A DNA stretch of 54,734 nucleotides, from the NCBI GenBank assembly GCA_903886275.1, contig CAISLN010000061.1:1-54734 (forward strand). Direction: 5' to 3'. Each line of letters opens with the position of its first letter. The stretch's first letter is position 1. Made by a program: the position numbers and the translations under genes. The stretch is from an uncultured beta proteobacterium (lineage in GTDB: Bacteria; Pseudomonadota; Gammaproteobacteria; Burkholderiales; Burkholderiaceae_C). Under the pieces are notes generated by a model. That model was not told where the DNA came from and did no database searches. It worked only from the letters and a program-made list of their open reading frames with translations. Shown in pieces: positions 38,699-48,026 of this stretch.

Positions 38699-40114
38699 TT
38701 ACAGCGAGAAGTACATGTCGAATTCGACCGGGTGCACCGACATGCGGTAGCGGGTCACTTCCTGCATCTTCAGCTCGATGTAGGCATCGATCATGGAGTC
38801 GGTGAACACGCCGCCCTTGGTCAGGAAGGCACGGTCCTTGTCCAGGTGCTCAAGCGCTTGGTCCAGGCTGTGGCAGACGGTTGGCACCAGTGCATCTTCC
38901 TCGGGAGGCAGATGGTACAGGTCCTTGGTGGCTGCTTCGCCGGGATGGATCTTGTTTTCCACGCCGTCCAGACCCGCCATCAACAGGGCCGCAAAGCCCA
39001 GATAGGGGTTCATCAGCGGATCGGGGAAGCGAGCTTCCACGCGACGGCCCTTGGGGTTGGACACGAACGGAATGCGGATCGAAGCGGAACGGTTCTTGGC
39101 CGAGTAGGCCAGCTTCACCGGAGCTTCGAAATGCGGAACCAGGCGCTTGTAGCTGTTGGTGCCGGGGTTGGTGATGGCGTTGAGGGCACGGGCGTGCTTG
39201 ATGATGCCGCCGATGTAGTACAGCGCGAAGTCGCTCAGGCCTGCATAGCCGTCACCGGCAAACAGGTTCTTGCCGTCTTTCCAGACCGACTGGTGCACGT
39301 GCATGCCGGAACCGTTGTCGCCATGGTAGGGCTTGGGCATGAAGGTGGCGGTCTTGCCATAGGCATTGGCCACGTTGTGGATCACGTACTTTTGCAGTTG
39401 GGTCCAGTCAGCACGCTCCACCAATGTGGAGAAGCGGGTGCCGATTTCGTTTTGACCGGCGCCAGCCACTTCGTGGTGGAACACTTCGACCGGGATGCCC
39501 ACGGATTCGAGGATCAGGGACATTTCAGCGCGCATGTCTTGCGTGCTGTCCACGGGAGGCACGGGGAAGTAGCCGCCCTTGACCGTGGGACGGTGGCCGC
39601 GGTTGCCGCCTTCGAGCTTGGCGCCGCTGTTCCAGGGAGCTTCGTACTCGTCGATTTCGTAGAAGGTGTTGTTGGGCTCTGTGCTCCAACGCACGCCGTC
39701 GAAGATGAAGAATTCTGGCTCGGGACCGAAGAAAGCCGTGTCGCCGTTGCCAGAGGCCTTGAGGTAGGCTTCGGCGCGTTTGGCGATGGAACGGGGGTCG
39801 CGGTCATAGGCCTTGCCGTCGGCAGGCTCCACCACATCACAGGTCATGATGATGGTGGTTTCTTCAAAGAAGGGGTCGATGTTGGCGGTGTTGGGATCGG
39901 GCATCAACAGCATGTCGGAGGCTTCAATGCCCTTCCAACCAGCGATAGAGGAACCGTCAAACGCGTGACCGGAGGTGAACTTGTCTTCGTCGAAATGGGA
40001 AACAGGCACGGTGGTGTGCTGCTGCTTGCCGCGGGTATCGGTGAAACGGAAATCAACAAACTTGACCTCGTTGTCTTTCACCATCTTCATCACGTCTGCG
40101 ACGGTCTTGGCCAT
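38699..40114 (-). CDS. glnA: Glutamine synthetase, type I
   Basis: 471 residues from ATG 40112-40114 with AGGAG 6 bases upstream. It forms glutamine from glutamate, ammonia and ATP in a dodecamer. Motifs: [42 protein letters not shown] and [16 protein letters not shown]. The adenylylation site is Y400 (DLYHLPPEE). It has a sigma-54 promoter and the ntrBC genes downstream, so expression rises under nitrogen limitation. Confidence 0.98.
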   Translation of the reverse strand: MAKTVADVMKMVKDNEVKFVDFRFTDTRGKQQHTTVPVSHFDEDKFTSGHAFDGSSIAGWKGIEASDMLLMPDPNTANIDPFFEETTIIMTCDVVEPADGKAYDRDPRSIAKRAEAYLKASGNGDTAFFGPEPEFFIFDGVRWSTEPNNTFYEIDEYEAPWNSGAKLEGGNRGHRPTVKGGYFPVPPVDSTQDMRAEMSLILESVGIPVEVFHHEVAGAGQNEIGTRFSTLVERADWTQLQKYVIHNVANAYGKTATFMPKPYHGDNGSGMHVHQSVWKDGKNLFAGDGYAGLSDFALYYIGGIIKHARALNAITNPGTNSYKRLVPHFEAPVKLAYSAKNRSASIRIPFVSNPKGRRVEARFPDPLMNPYLGFAALLMAGLDGVENKIHPGEAATKDLYHLPPEEDALVPTVCHSLDQALEHLDKDRAFLTKGGVFTDSMIDAYIELKMQEVTRYRMSVHPVEFDMYFSL

Positions 40115-40159
40115 CAAATACTCCTGTTGCACGGTTAAAAAGGTTTGCCGATTTCTCAA

Positions 40160-40175
40160 TGCAGTATTTGTGCCA
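40160..40175 (-). promoter_or_regulatory. Sigma-54 promoter of glnA
   Basis: On the minus strand the sequence is TGGCACAAATACTGCA: GG at -24 and GC at -12 with exactly 10 bases between, close to consensus TGGCAC-N5-TTGCA. Transcription would start about 12 bases downstream, near 40149, leaving a leader of about 35 nt before ATG 40114. NtrC is encoded in the same locus. Confidence 0.88.
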
Positions 40176-40266
40176 GAAGTGTCCGGCCCACCGTTTTGAG
40201 AAAGCGCCCTATTCTGCCCTGAGTTTTCGGGGTTTCAGGACCTGCGGTCAGGGAAGTTCACACAGC

Positions 40267-40307
40267 GCACCAAAACAACGCCCACACCCTCTGCCTCATG
40301 CTGGTGC
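40267..40307 (-). promoter_or_regulatory. Possible NtrC half-sites upstream of the glnA promoter
   Basis: GCACCA at 40267-40272 and TGGTGC at 40302-40307 match the two half-sites of NtrC boxes. They lie about 100-145 bp upstream of the -12 element, a normal enhancer distance, but are 35 bp apart rather than joined in one box. Only suggestive. Confidence 0.35.
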
Positions 40308-40311
40308 AGCC

Positions 40312-41121
40312 CTATTTGCGCACCATTTCAGGGCCTAGCGAGAGTTGCATGGCCTTGAGGGCCGCCACCAAGTCGGCATAGGCGGCCTCCACCACGCCAG
40401 GCGCGCCCTTGACGCCCAGCTCGATATGGCGACCGTATTGCGGATGGTCCACGCTAGGCAGGCTAAACACCTTGACCGCATGCTCGGCTTCTATGCGCAC
40501 CATCAGGGGCGTGAGAGAGGCCTCCATGGCAGCAAAAACGATGATGGAATTTTCCTGCCAGGCGTCTTGGCGGAAATACGCCGGGTACTTTGTGTCTAGT
40601 ACCCACTCCAGCATGGGCCAGGCCATGACGGGGAAACCGGGGAGGAAATAGACGCCACCATCACCACTGCCCTCACAACTGAAACCGGGGATCTTGTTGT
40701 AGGGGTTGGGGATGATGTGCGCGCCTTGCGGGAACATGCCCATGTTCAGGCGGTGCAGGTTGTCGTCTCTTTCGGGCTCGTAGGCCAGGCCCTTCTCGCG
40801 CGCCATGTCCTGCATGCGCTCCTGGATCAGCAGCTTGGCCTGCGGGTGCAGCACCAAGGCTCGCTGCAGGGCGGCGCCGGCGCAGTGGCGGGTGTGGTCG
40901 TCGGGCGTGGCGCCAATGCCGCCAAAGGAAAACACCACATCGCCCGAGGCAAAGGCGCGCTCCAAGGTGGCGGTGATGCGTGCGGGGTCATCGCCCACAT
41001 AGTCGGCATAGGCCAGTTGCAGACCGCGCGCGCCAAAGAGCTCGATGGTCTTGGCCAGGTGCTTGTCGGCGCGCCGGCCAGAGAGGATCTCGTCGCCGAT
41101 GATGAGGATGCCAAAGTTCAT
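40312..41121 (-). CDS. CinA-like molybdopterin-binding domain protein
   Basis: 269 residues. The MoaB/CinA-type fold is shown by LIIGDEILSGRRADKHLAKTIELFGARGL at the start and VFSFGGIGATPDDHTR near residue 65. The C-terminal amidohydrolase domain of full CinA is absent, so it is the short competence/damage-inducible form. Its start overlaps the stop of the EI24 gene by 4 bp, so they are coupled. Confidence 0.85.
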   Translation of the reverse strand: MNFGILIIGDEILSGRRADKHLAKTIELFGARGLQLAYADYVGDDPARITATLERAFASGDVVFSFGGIGATPDDHTRHCAGAALQRALVLHPQAKLLIQERMQDMAREKGLAYEPERDDNLHRLNMGMFPQGAHIIPNPYNKIPGFSCEGSGDGGVYFLPGFPVMAWPMLEWVLDTKYPAYFRQDAWQENSIIVFAAMEASLTPLMVRIEAEHAVKVFSLPSVDHPQYGRHIELGVKGAPGVVEAAYADLVAALKAMQLSLGPEMVRK

Positions 41122-42005
41122 AGCGCTTCTTTCGGTGATGGCGGGGACGCGTCCTGCAAAACCGCCACGCTGCTCGGGCGCTGCATGGACGCGGCGGCGG
41201 CGCTCGCGGCTGTCTCGGCACGCAGGGCCTGCAGGGCGCCCAGGCAGTAATGGGTAAACCAGAGCGAGGCAAAGGCAAACACCAGGGTGTAGATCCAGAT
41301 CGCCAGCGGCACCAGAATGATGAAGGCCGGTGCAAAGCCAGCCCCCATGGCCCAGACCACGCTGGGCGAGGCGCCCAGATAGCCCGAGATCACCCCCATC
41401 AGCAGCAGCCAGCTGCCGTGGCGTTGGAACACAATCTGGCGCTCTTCTTTGCTGGCATGTTGGGCCAGCGCATCAAAGGCCATGACGCGGTAGGTCAACC
41501 AGCCCCAGATCAGGGGCGGCAACAACAGCACCAGGGGCGGCACCAACCACAGCGGCACCGAGACCAGCATGGCGAGCGTCGCCAACAAGGTGGAAACCAG
41601 CGCCCACAGCAGGCTGGCCCCCAGGCCCGCGCCGTTCTTGGCCTGCAGATCGGCAAAACGATTGCGCGCCACCAGCTTGACCAGCGCAGGCGTCATCAAC
41701 AGGGCCACCGCCAACAGCGACACCACGACGATCAGCGGCGTCACCGCAAACACCACCAGCAGCGGCACCAACACCGCCTTGAGATTGCCCACACCCACGC
41801 TCTCCAGCCACTGCCAGACCATGTTGATGTAGGTGAAGGCGTCCAGCCAGAGGCGCACCTGGTCCAGCGCCGCATCCCAAAAAAAGTAGCCCAGGCCCAT
41901 CGCAAAAACCACCATCAACAACAGCGGCAACAGCGAAAGCAAAATCACACGGGGTCGCACGCAGTACACGACGGCGCGCCAAAAGGAGTCCAAAAACAGG
42001 TTCAT
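41118..42005 (-). CDS. EI24/CysZ-like inner-membrane protein
   Basis: 295 residues with about six membrane segments (VILLSLLPLLLMVVFAMGLGYF, LVPLLVVFAVTPLIVVVSLLAVALL, LWALVSTLLATLAMLVSVPLWLVPPLVLLLPPLIWGWLTY, and others). The length and the helical pattern fit the EI24 domain family. Related CysZ imports sulfate; here the substrate is unknown. The C-terminal tail is Ala/Ser-rich. Confidence 0.78.
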   Translation of the reverse strand: MNLFLDSFWRAVVYCVRPRVILLSLLPLLLMVVFAMGLGYFFWDAALDQVRLWLDAFTYINMVWQWLESVGVGNLKAVLVPLLVVFAVTPLIVVVSLLAVALLMTPALVKLVARNRFADLQAKNGAGLGASLLWALVSTLLATLAMLVSVPLWLVPPLVLLLPPLIWGWLTYRVMAFDALAQHASKEERQIVFQRHGSWLLLMGVISGYLGASPSVVWAMGAGFAPAFIILVPLAIWIYTLVFAFASLWFTHYCLGALQALRAETAASAAAASMQRPSSVAVLQDASPPSPKEAL

Positions 42006-42101
42006 GCGCCAAGCATACCGTGGGCGTATGAACCTGCGGCGGTGCTTGCCACGGGTTCACCCGGCGTGTAAAGCGGTCCAGCCCTTTGGGGGCCGGGCCG
42101 C

Positions 42102-42842
42102 TCACTTGCCGGCGATGAGGGCCAGGTCGGCCACCGAGAGCCAGCGCCACTGGCCGGGGGCCAGGTCGGCGGGCAGGGCCAGTCCGCCAATTTGCGAGCG
42201 GTGCAGGCCCTCGACCCGGTTGCTGACGGCCGCCAGCATGCGCTTGACCTGGTGGTACTTGCCTTCGGTCAGCGTCAGGCGCAAATCAAATTCGCCCACG
42301 GCCTCGCAGGCGGCTGCGCGCACCGGCTTGGGGTCATCGTCGAGCACCACGCCTTCCAGCAGTTTCTGCACCTGGCGCTCGTCGAGCGCATGCTTGACGC
42401 GCACCTCGTAGACCTTGGGCACATGGTGGCGCGGCGAACTCATGCGGTGGATGAACTTGCCGTCATCGGTGAGCAAGAGCATGCCGGTGGTATCTTGGTC
42501 CAACCGGCCCACCGCCTGCACGCCCTGCACCGCCGCCTTTTGCGGCCTGGTGCGCAGCGGAGACGGCAGCAGGGTGTAGATGCTGGGATAGGTGGAGGGC
42601 TTTTGCGAGCATTCGGTGGCCGTGGGCTTGTTGAGCACCAGGTAGGCCCGCTCAGCATAGGGCCAGTCAGAACCCTGCACCCGAAAGCGCAGCGCCTGGG
42701 TATCGAATTCGGCACTGGCGTCCGTACAGGTCAGGGCTTCGCCGCCCGCGCCATAGACCTGGACATGGCCTTGTTGAATGAGCCCGGCGCAAACACGTCG
42801 CGTACCAAAGCCTTGGGAGTAGAGAATTTCCTGCAGTTGCAT
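42102..42842 (-). CDS. rsuA: Ribosomal small-subunit pseudouridine synthase
   Basis: 246 residues from ATG 42840-42842 (MQLQEILYSQGFG). An S4-like RNA-binding start is followed by the catalytic domain with D115 in GRLDQDTTGMLLLTDDG, and later KVYEVRVKH and TEGKYHQVKRMLAAVSNRV. RsuA modifies U516 of 16S rRNA. Other members of the family act on 23S rRNA, but the length and motifs fit RsuA. Divergent from the sensor kinase gene. Confidence 0.85.
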   Translation of the reverse strand: MQLQEILYSQGFGTRRVCAGLIQQGHVQVYGAGGEALTCTDASAEFDTQALRFRVQGSDWPYAERAYLVLNKPTATECSQKPSTYPSIYTLLPSPLRTRPQKAAVQGVQAVGRLDQDTTGMLLLTDDGKFIHRMSSPRHHVPKVYEVRVKHALDERQVQKLLEGVVLDDDPKPVRAAACEAVGEFDLRLTLTEGKYHQVKRMLAAVSNRVEGLHRSQIGGLALPADLAPGQWRWLSVADLALIAGK

Positions 42843-43014
42843 GGCCCTAGTATCGCAGTGCGGGCACAGGCCGGCGCTACCCCCCACGATCCGCTGCTGC
42901 GGCCCGCTATGCTCTGCGGCTTCCCTGGAGAAAATCGCTGCCGTGCAAAACGACATTTTGATTGACAAGACGGCCCGCTGCGGCGGCCTGTCCACGCCCA
43001 GGCGCGACTGAACC

Positions 43015-44721
43015 ATGCTGGAATCCATCAACCACCTCGCGCTGGTCGGCGACCTGATGCAGCAGATGTGCGTCTACCTGGTGGTGGCCTATTTGCTGAG
43101 CAAGACGCCGCTGTTTGCGCCGCTGATGCAGGTCACCGTGCGCCTGCCCGACAAGCTGGTCTGCTATGTCGTGTTCTCCGGCTTTTGCATCATGGGCAGC
43201 TACCTGGGCTTCAACATCGAAGGCGCCATTGCCAACACGCGGGCCATTGGCGCCGTGCTCGGTGGCCTGTTGGGTGGCCCGGTGGTGGGCCTGGCGGTGG
43301 GGCTGACGGGCGGCCTGCACCGCTACTCGCTGGGTGGCTTTTCGGCCACGGCCTGCGCCGTCTCCACCGTGACCGAGGGGCTGATAGGCGGCGCCCTGCA
43401 TTTGGTGCTGATGCGCCGCCACCAGGCCCAGCGACTACTCAGTCCGGCGATTGCCTTTGGCACCACGCTGGTGGCAGAGATCGCGCAGATGCTCATCATC
43501 TTGCTGCTGGCCAAGCCCAGCGAACAGGCAACACGCCTGGTGGCCCAGATCACCCTGCCCATGCTGCTGACCAACTCGTTTGGCGCGGCCCTGTTTATGC
43601 GCCTGATCCTGGACCGGCGCGAGACGCTGGAGAAATATTCGATTGCCTTCTCGGCCAAGGCCCTGCGCATTGCAGAGCGCTCGGTGGGCGTGATGGTGCA
43701 GGGCTTTAACACGCAGAACTGCGCCAGCCTGGCCCGCATCATCCAAGAGGAAACCGGCGTGGGCGCAGTGGCCATTACCGATTGTGAGAGGCTGCTGGGC
43801 TTTGTCGGCGTGGGCGCAGACCACCACCTGAGCGGCAGGGCGATTTCTTCGCCCCACACCTTGCGGGCGATTGCCGACAACGCAGTGGTCTATGCCGATG
43901 GCGTGAGCCTGCCCTACCGCTGCTCGGTGCACAAAGACTGCAGATTAGGCTCTTGCCTGGTGATCCCGCTGCGCGGCGAGGGCAATGTGGTGTTTGGCAC
44001 CATCAAGCTGTATGAGCCCAAGTCGAAGTTCTTCTCCACGCTCAACCGCACCCTGGGCGAGGGCATTGCCAGGCTGATCTCCAACCAGGTGCTGGCCGGC
44101 AAGATCGAGGAGCAAAAGCGCCTGCTGGTGCAGTCCGAAATCAAACTTTTGCAGGCGCAGATTGATCCGCACTTTTTATTCAACGCCCTCAACACCCTGG
44201 CCGCCGTGATACGCAGCAAGCCTGAAGCAGCGCGCCAGTTGGTGCAGTACCTGTCCACCTTTTTCCGCAAAAGCCTCAAGCGCACCGGCAGCGATGTGAC
44301 CCTGGCCGATGAGGTGGAGCATGTCAACGCCTACCTGCACATCGAGCTGGCCCGCTTTGCCGAGCGCCTGCAGGTGCACATCGACATTGCGCCCGAGCTG
44401 CTGGGCCTGCGACTGCCGGCCTTCTCGCTGCAGCCGATTGTGGAGAACGCCATCAAGCACGGCATCTCGCAGATGCTGGAGCCGGGATGCATCACCATCA
44501 GCGCACAGCGCAGCGAAGACCTGCTGACAGTCACGGTGCAAGACAGCGCCGGCCTTTATCAACCCAAGCCCGGTGGCGACGGCCTGGGCATGAACCTGGT
44601 GGACCGGCGCCTCAAGCTGCGCTATGGCGAGGCCTATGGCGTCAACGTCACCTTCGAGCAAGAGCGCTTTACCCGCGTGTCGCTGGCGCTGCCGCTGGAG
44701 CCAGAGGCAATTCCATGCTGA
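43015..44721 (+). CDS. LytS-family sensor kinase, BtsS (YehU)-like
   Basis: 568 residues. The N-terminal 5TM-LYT membrane domain (about 1-200) includes MGSYLGFNIEGAIANTRAIGAVLGGLLGGPVVG; a GAF-like domain (about 220-355) follows. The His-kinase domain has H386 in LQAQIDPHFLFNALNTLAAVIR, and the C-terminal ATPase has LQPIVENAIKHGI and GDGLGMNLVDRRL. E. coli BtsS senses external pyruvate. The regulator gene overlaps it (ATGCTGA), and a BtsT-like transporter with matching repeats in its promoter lies 5 kb downstream, so a BtsS role is well supported. Confidence 0.9.
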   Translation: MLESINHLALVGDLMQQMCVYLVVAYLLSKTPLFAPLMQVTVRLPDKLVCYVVFSGFCIMGSYLGFNIEGAIANTRAIGAVLGGLLGGPVVGLAVGLTGGLHRYSLGGFSATACAVSTVTEGLIGGALHLVLMRRHQAQRLLSPAIAFGTTLVAEIAQMLIILLLAKPSEQATRLVAQITLPMLLTNSFGAALFMRLILDRRETLEKYSIAFSAKALRIAERSVGVMVQGFNTQNCASLARIIQEETGVGAVAITDCERLLGFVGVGADHHLSGRAISSPHTLRAIADNAVVYADGVSLPYRCSVHKDCRLGSCLVIPLRGEGNVVFGTIKLYEPKSKFFSTLNRTLGEGIARLISNQVLAGKIEEQKRLLVQSEIKLLQAQIDPHFLFNALNTLAAVIRSKPEAARQLVQYLSTFFRKSLKRTGSDVTLADEVEHVNAYLHIELARFAERLQVHIDIAPELLGLRLPAFSLQPIVENAIKHGISQMLEPGCITISAQRSEDLLTVTVQDSAGLYQPKPGGDGLGMNLVDRRLKLRYGEAYGVNVTFEQERFTRVSLALPLEPEAIPC

Positions 44722-45431
44722 GCGCCCTGATCATTGACGACGAGGCACCCTCGCGCGACGAGCTGCGCGCCCTGCTGGCGGCCGAGCCGGATATCGAGGT
44801 AGTGGGCGAATGCGCCAACGCCATTGAAGGCCTGGCCGCCATCCACCGCCTGCGCCCGCAAGTGGTGTTTCTGGACATCCAGATGCCCAGGCTCAGCGGC
44901 CTGGAGATGGCCGGCCTGATAGACCCGGTGGCCATGCCGCACATCGTGTTTGTCACCGCCCATGACGAGCATGCCTTGAAGGCCTTTGAAGAGCATGCCA
45001 CCGACTACCTGCTCAAACCGATTGATCCGCAACGCCTGGCCAAGACCCTGAACTGGCTGCGCACGGGAGCCTGTCCGCCCAGCCAACTGCCGCTGGTGGC
45101 GAGTAGCATGCTGCGGCAAATTCCCTGCATAGGCCGCGCCCGGATTTTTCTGCTCGGCCTGACCGAGGTCGAATACGCCTACACCGACCTGTCTGGCGTG
45201 CAGGTGGTGAGCGCCGAGCGCCAGGGCACGACCGATCTCACGCTCAAAATCTTGCAGGAGCGCACGCCCTTGTTGCGCTGCCACCGGCAGTACCTGGTCA
45301 ACACCGACCAGATTGCCGAGATCGAACTGCTGGACAACGGCGCCGCCGAAATCCTCACCCGCAGCGGCAAGCGCGTGCCGGTCAGCCGGCGCTATCTGCG
45401 TGAAATGAAGGACCGCTTGCTGATTGGCTGA
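44715..45431 (+). CDS. LytTR-family response regulator, BtsR (YehT)-like
   Basis: 238 residues from ATG 44715 inside the kinase stop. The receiver has the acidic pair in LIIDDEAPSRDEL, D54 in FLDIQMPRLSGLEM, and K in YLLKPIDP. The LytTR DNA-binding domain (about 130-238) contains VEYAYTDLSGVQVVSA and LLRCHRQYLVNTDQI. Its probable target is the CstA/BtsT transporter promoter (49789-49837), now separated from it by the lower-GC cassette 45469-49685. Confidence 0.9.
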   Translation: MLSALIIDDEAPSRDELRALLAAEPDIEVVGECANAIEGLAAIHRLRPQVVFLDIQMPRLSGLEMAGLIDPVAMPHIVFVTAHDEHALKAFEEHATDYLLKPIDPQRLAKTLNWLRTGACPPSQLPLVASSMLRQIPCIGRARIFLLGLTEVEYAYTDLSGVQVVSAERQGTTDLTLKILQERTPLLRCHRQYLVNTDQIAEIELLDNGAAEILTRSGKRVPVSRRYLREMKDRLLIG

Positions 45432-45468
45432 GCGCTGCGAAATTCTCGCTGCAGCTGGACTGTGTGCG

Positions 45469-46350
45469 TCATTTTGCAAAATACGCAGCAGTCGTCTTGA
45501 CTGACTTGATGCCTACCGAAATGGTGGAGCCATCTACTTTTCGACCATGGAGAACAAACTCGCTCAAACCCACATGGTTGTTGCTGCCCCAGTCATACGT
45601 ATAGCCGAGTCGAGTCCATGGATAGGGGTTGGAGCCCATGGTGTAGTCATAGCTTTTTTGATAAGTAAACCAGTCCTTGTACGCCATGAACTTGCCATAG
45701 TCCGGACCCGACGTCACCCGTACCATGTTGGTGAGATTGTCCGTTCGAAAAGTATCCATAGGAAAGTCCAATTCGCAGACCGTGTCGGACACTTCGGTAT
45801 CAGGACAGGGACGAAAAATATCGATGGGCGACACCCACAGCTCAAGTATGTATTGGTACTCCTTTGGACCGCCTGCCACGGCAGCTTCTGGCGGCAAGCC
45901 CAGCAGTTGGGCAACGCGCAACGGTGTAGCCGGTACGGTGTGAAAAAAAACCTGGAGCTCAGGAACTACAGAGACCCAGGTGTCGTACTTGTACGCGGGG
46001 CATTCGCCGCCCTCAAGGCAACTGGTGTTGCCTATACAACCCGAGGGACTGCTGCAGATGTAATACTTTCCAGCACCGTCTATCCAAGTTGCCACCAGCA
46101 AGCGCGAACCCACCACATTGTTTTCCCAAACCAATGCTGCATTCTGGCCATTGATGGGCGTCAGCGTGCGTACCATTTTTTCCGACGAAGCGATACGTGC
46201 ATCAGCAACTGCGTTGGCATATTGCTCCTGAAGGTTGACCGGCTCAGAAGTCCCACCACCACCACCGCCGCATGCAGCGAGCACACAAGCCAGCAAGCTC
46301 AACAACATCCATCTGCTCAGGCGATTGCGAATGTACGATGTATTGGACAT
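45469..46350 (-). CDS. Cysteine-rich lipoprotein, unknown function
   Basis: 293 residues. A signal peptide ends in lipobox LAAC with the lipid-carrying C27, followed by six Gly. C99, C105, C111 and C117 are spaced exactly five residues apart (C-x5-C-x5-C-x5-C), and C182 and C192 add a further pair. The rest is rich in Tyr, Trp and Ser with short beta-like stretches. I do not recognise the family. It should sit on the outer membrane or in the periplasm. It is downstream of the Tat-exported PLP gene on the same strand, 182 bp away, with its own possible operator (46370-46381). Its GC content is near 53% in one counted line. Confidence 0.7.
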   Translation of the reverse strand: MSNTSYIRNRLSRWMLLSLLACVLAACGGGGGGTSEPVNLQEQYANAVADARIASSEKMVRTLTPINGQNAALVWENNVVGSRLLVATWIDGAGKYYICSSPSGCIGNTSCLEGGECPAYKYDTWVSVVPELQVFFHTVPATPLRVAQLLGLPPEAAVAGGPKEYQYILELWVSPIDIFRPCPDTEVSDTVCELDFPMDTFRTDNLTNMVRVTSGPDYGKFMAYKDWFTYQKSYDYTMGSNPYPWTRLGYTYDWGSNNHVGLSEFVLHGRKVDGSTISVGIKSVKTTAAYFAK

Positions 46351-46369
46351 GGAGGTCTTCTTATTCGTG

Positions 46370-46381
46370 GACCGGTCGGTC
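46370..46381. promoter_or_regulatory. Palindromic operator-like site before the lipoprotein gene
   Basis: GACCGGTCGGTC: the first eight bases are a perfect palindrome (GACCGGTC), and GGTC is repeated. It lies 20 bp before the start codon. The form recalls TetR-family operators; no regulator gene is nearby. Confidence 0.35.
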
Positions 46382-46531
46382 GATGCATTTTAGTTAAACG
46401 CTCGTTGTTGCTAGCCTCATGCGGACGCCTGTTGAAGCGGCGCCCTGCATCCATGGATGCGCCTTGCGCTGACGTTTCATAGGCAGCGGATCTTCAGAAG
46501 GTTTGAAGACACAGTGAAGCCCTTGCTTGCT

Positions 46532-47794
46532 TTAGCTCCAGCGTCCACTCTCCCAAAATTTCTCAAGCCTGCGCAGCCGGTCATCGTAGTCGAGCTTGGA
46601 AGCCTTGATCCACTGCGGGTCGTAGTAGTTGCTGCGGTAACGCGAACCGTCATCGCAGATGATCGCAACAACGCTGCCAGTGCGTCCTTGGCGGTGCATC
46701 TCGTCAACCAGTTGGAGGGCTCCAAATACATTGGTTCCGGTCGAAGGACCGGCTTCCTGTCCAGTGAGCTTTGCAGTGAGGTGCATGGCCGCTACGGAGT
46801 CCACATCCGGAACCCGCATCATGCGGGAGATACCTTCGCGCAGCAGGCTGAAAGTGGAGCCAAACACGACGGGACCGCGGGTACCTATGCCTTCGATACG
46901 CGACCCGTTTGGCACGGTCAAGGTATTGTCTCCAGACTTGAACCATTCAAACAGGGCCGAGTCTTGCGGATCGACAAGCACCAACTGGGCCGGACAATTG
47001 CGCCGGTTGTAGTCCGCCCATTTACGCAGGTAGCGGCCGATGCTGGTGGCAGTGCCACCGGATCCGGCCCCTGCTACAAACCACGTCGGACAGGGCTGAT
47101 CCTGCGCTTCGAGTTGATGCATGATCTCGCTTGCCATATTCATACTGGCCGAGGGGGCTGCGTCGAAATAATCGAGGGCTCTTTGGGTGTTGGCGAACTG
47201 GTCCAGGTTGTAGGCAAGCGGATCTCGTCCCAGAGCGTTTGCAATAAAGTTCGATGGCGTTACGCCTTCTGCAACCGTCTCTGTGCGCCCGCCGTAACTT
47301 TGAATGGCCTGAATTTTTCCCTCGCTGATGCCAGGCCGCATCACCGCGGTGAATGGCAGACCAAGCAAGCGGGCGAAGTATGCTTCACCGATCGCTGTGT
47401 TGCCGCTAGATGCCTCGTACAGATGCGTCTGCGGGCCGATCTTGCCGTCTACCAACGCAGCCATGATCAGCGCCCATGCCACCCGGTGCTTGAGGCTGCC
47501 TGAGGGGGACTTGGCCTCGTTCTTCAGGTAGATAGAAATTCCAGAATTGAATGGCACCTGTAGCCGCACCAAGGGGGTCACTCCGGCCATGCTGCGGTCC
47601 TGCCACATCAGCTTGATGGCGGCGCGTACCCACTCTACGGTCTTTCCGGAAACCAGGTGCGTGGCTTCGGCCATCTGGAATTCGGCCGCAGCCTGTGCAG
47701 CGCTCAAACGGAATCCAGCCACACCAAGCAAACCCACTTGAAGAACCGAACGGCGGGAAAAGTTCGTTTCAAAGGGATACGAATCCAGGTTCAT
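46532..47794 (-). CDS. Tat-exported PLP enzyme of the cysteine synthase / desulfhydrase family
   Basis: 420 residues. The N-terminus has a twin-arginine signal (FSRRSVLQVGLLGVAGF, R14-R15) with likely cleavage after AQA near residue 35. The body is a fold-type II PLP enzyme: PLP lysine K102 in SPSGSLKHRVA, EASSGNTAIGEAYFARLLG for the substrate loop, and the Gly-rich phosphate loop GAGSGGTATSIGRYL. Cytoplasmic relatives include cysteine synthases and the mycobacterial desulfhydrase Cds1; which reaction it performs is not settled. A periplasmic location is unusual for the family and fits cofactor loading before Tat export. It is divergent from the phospholipase-B-like gene (232 bp apart). Confidence 0.85.
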   Translation of the reverse strand: MNLDSYPFETNFSRRSVLQVGLLGVAGFRLSAAQAAAEFQMAEATHLVSGKTVEWVRAAIKLMWQDRSMAGVTPLVRLQVPFNSGISIYLKNEAKSPSGSLKHRVAWALIMAALVDGKIGPQTHLYEASSGNTAIGEAYFARLLGLPFTAVMRPGISEGKIQAIQSYGGRTETVAEGVTPSNFIANALGRDPLAYNLDQFANTQRALDYFDAAPSASMNMASEIMHQLEAQDQPCPTWFVAGAGSGGTATSIGRYLRKWADYNRRNCPAQLVLVDPQDSALFEWFKSGDNTLTVPNGSRIEGIGTRGPVVFGSTFSLLREGISRMMRVPDVDSVAAMHLTAKLTGQEAGPSTGTNVFGALQLVDEMHRQGRTGSVVAIICDDGSRYRSNYYDPQWIKASKLDYDDRLRRLEKFWESGRWS

Positions 47795-48026
47795 TCCAGG
47801 CTCTCTTGGCGAAGTCTGAGCAACCCCGCATGCCCAACATTGTCGCCTTGTTCAAGCCGCAATTATTTATAAATTTTCAAAACCCCGCAGGAGCTATCAC
47901 ACGCCACTTGCCTGTCTCTATGGTCTTCTTGCATACAAAGAGAGCGAATGTGCAAGGGTTGCGACAAGTCAATATTCAATAGGAAAGCAAACCGCATCAT
48001 GCGACTTACGTTCAAGGGGACTCCCA

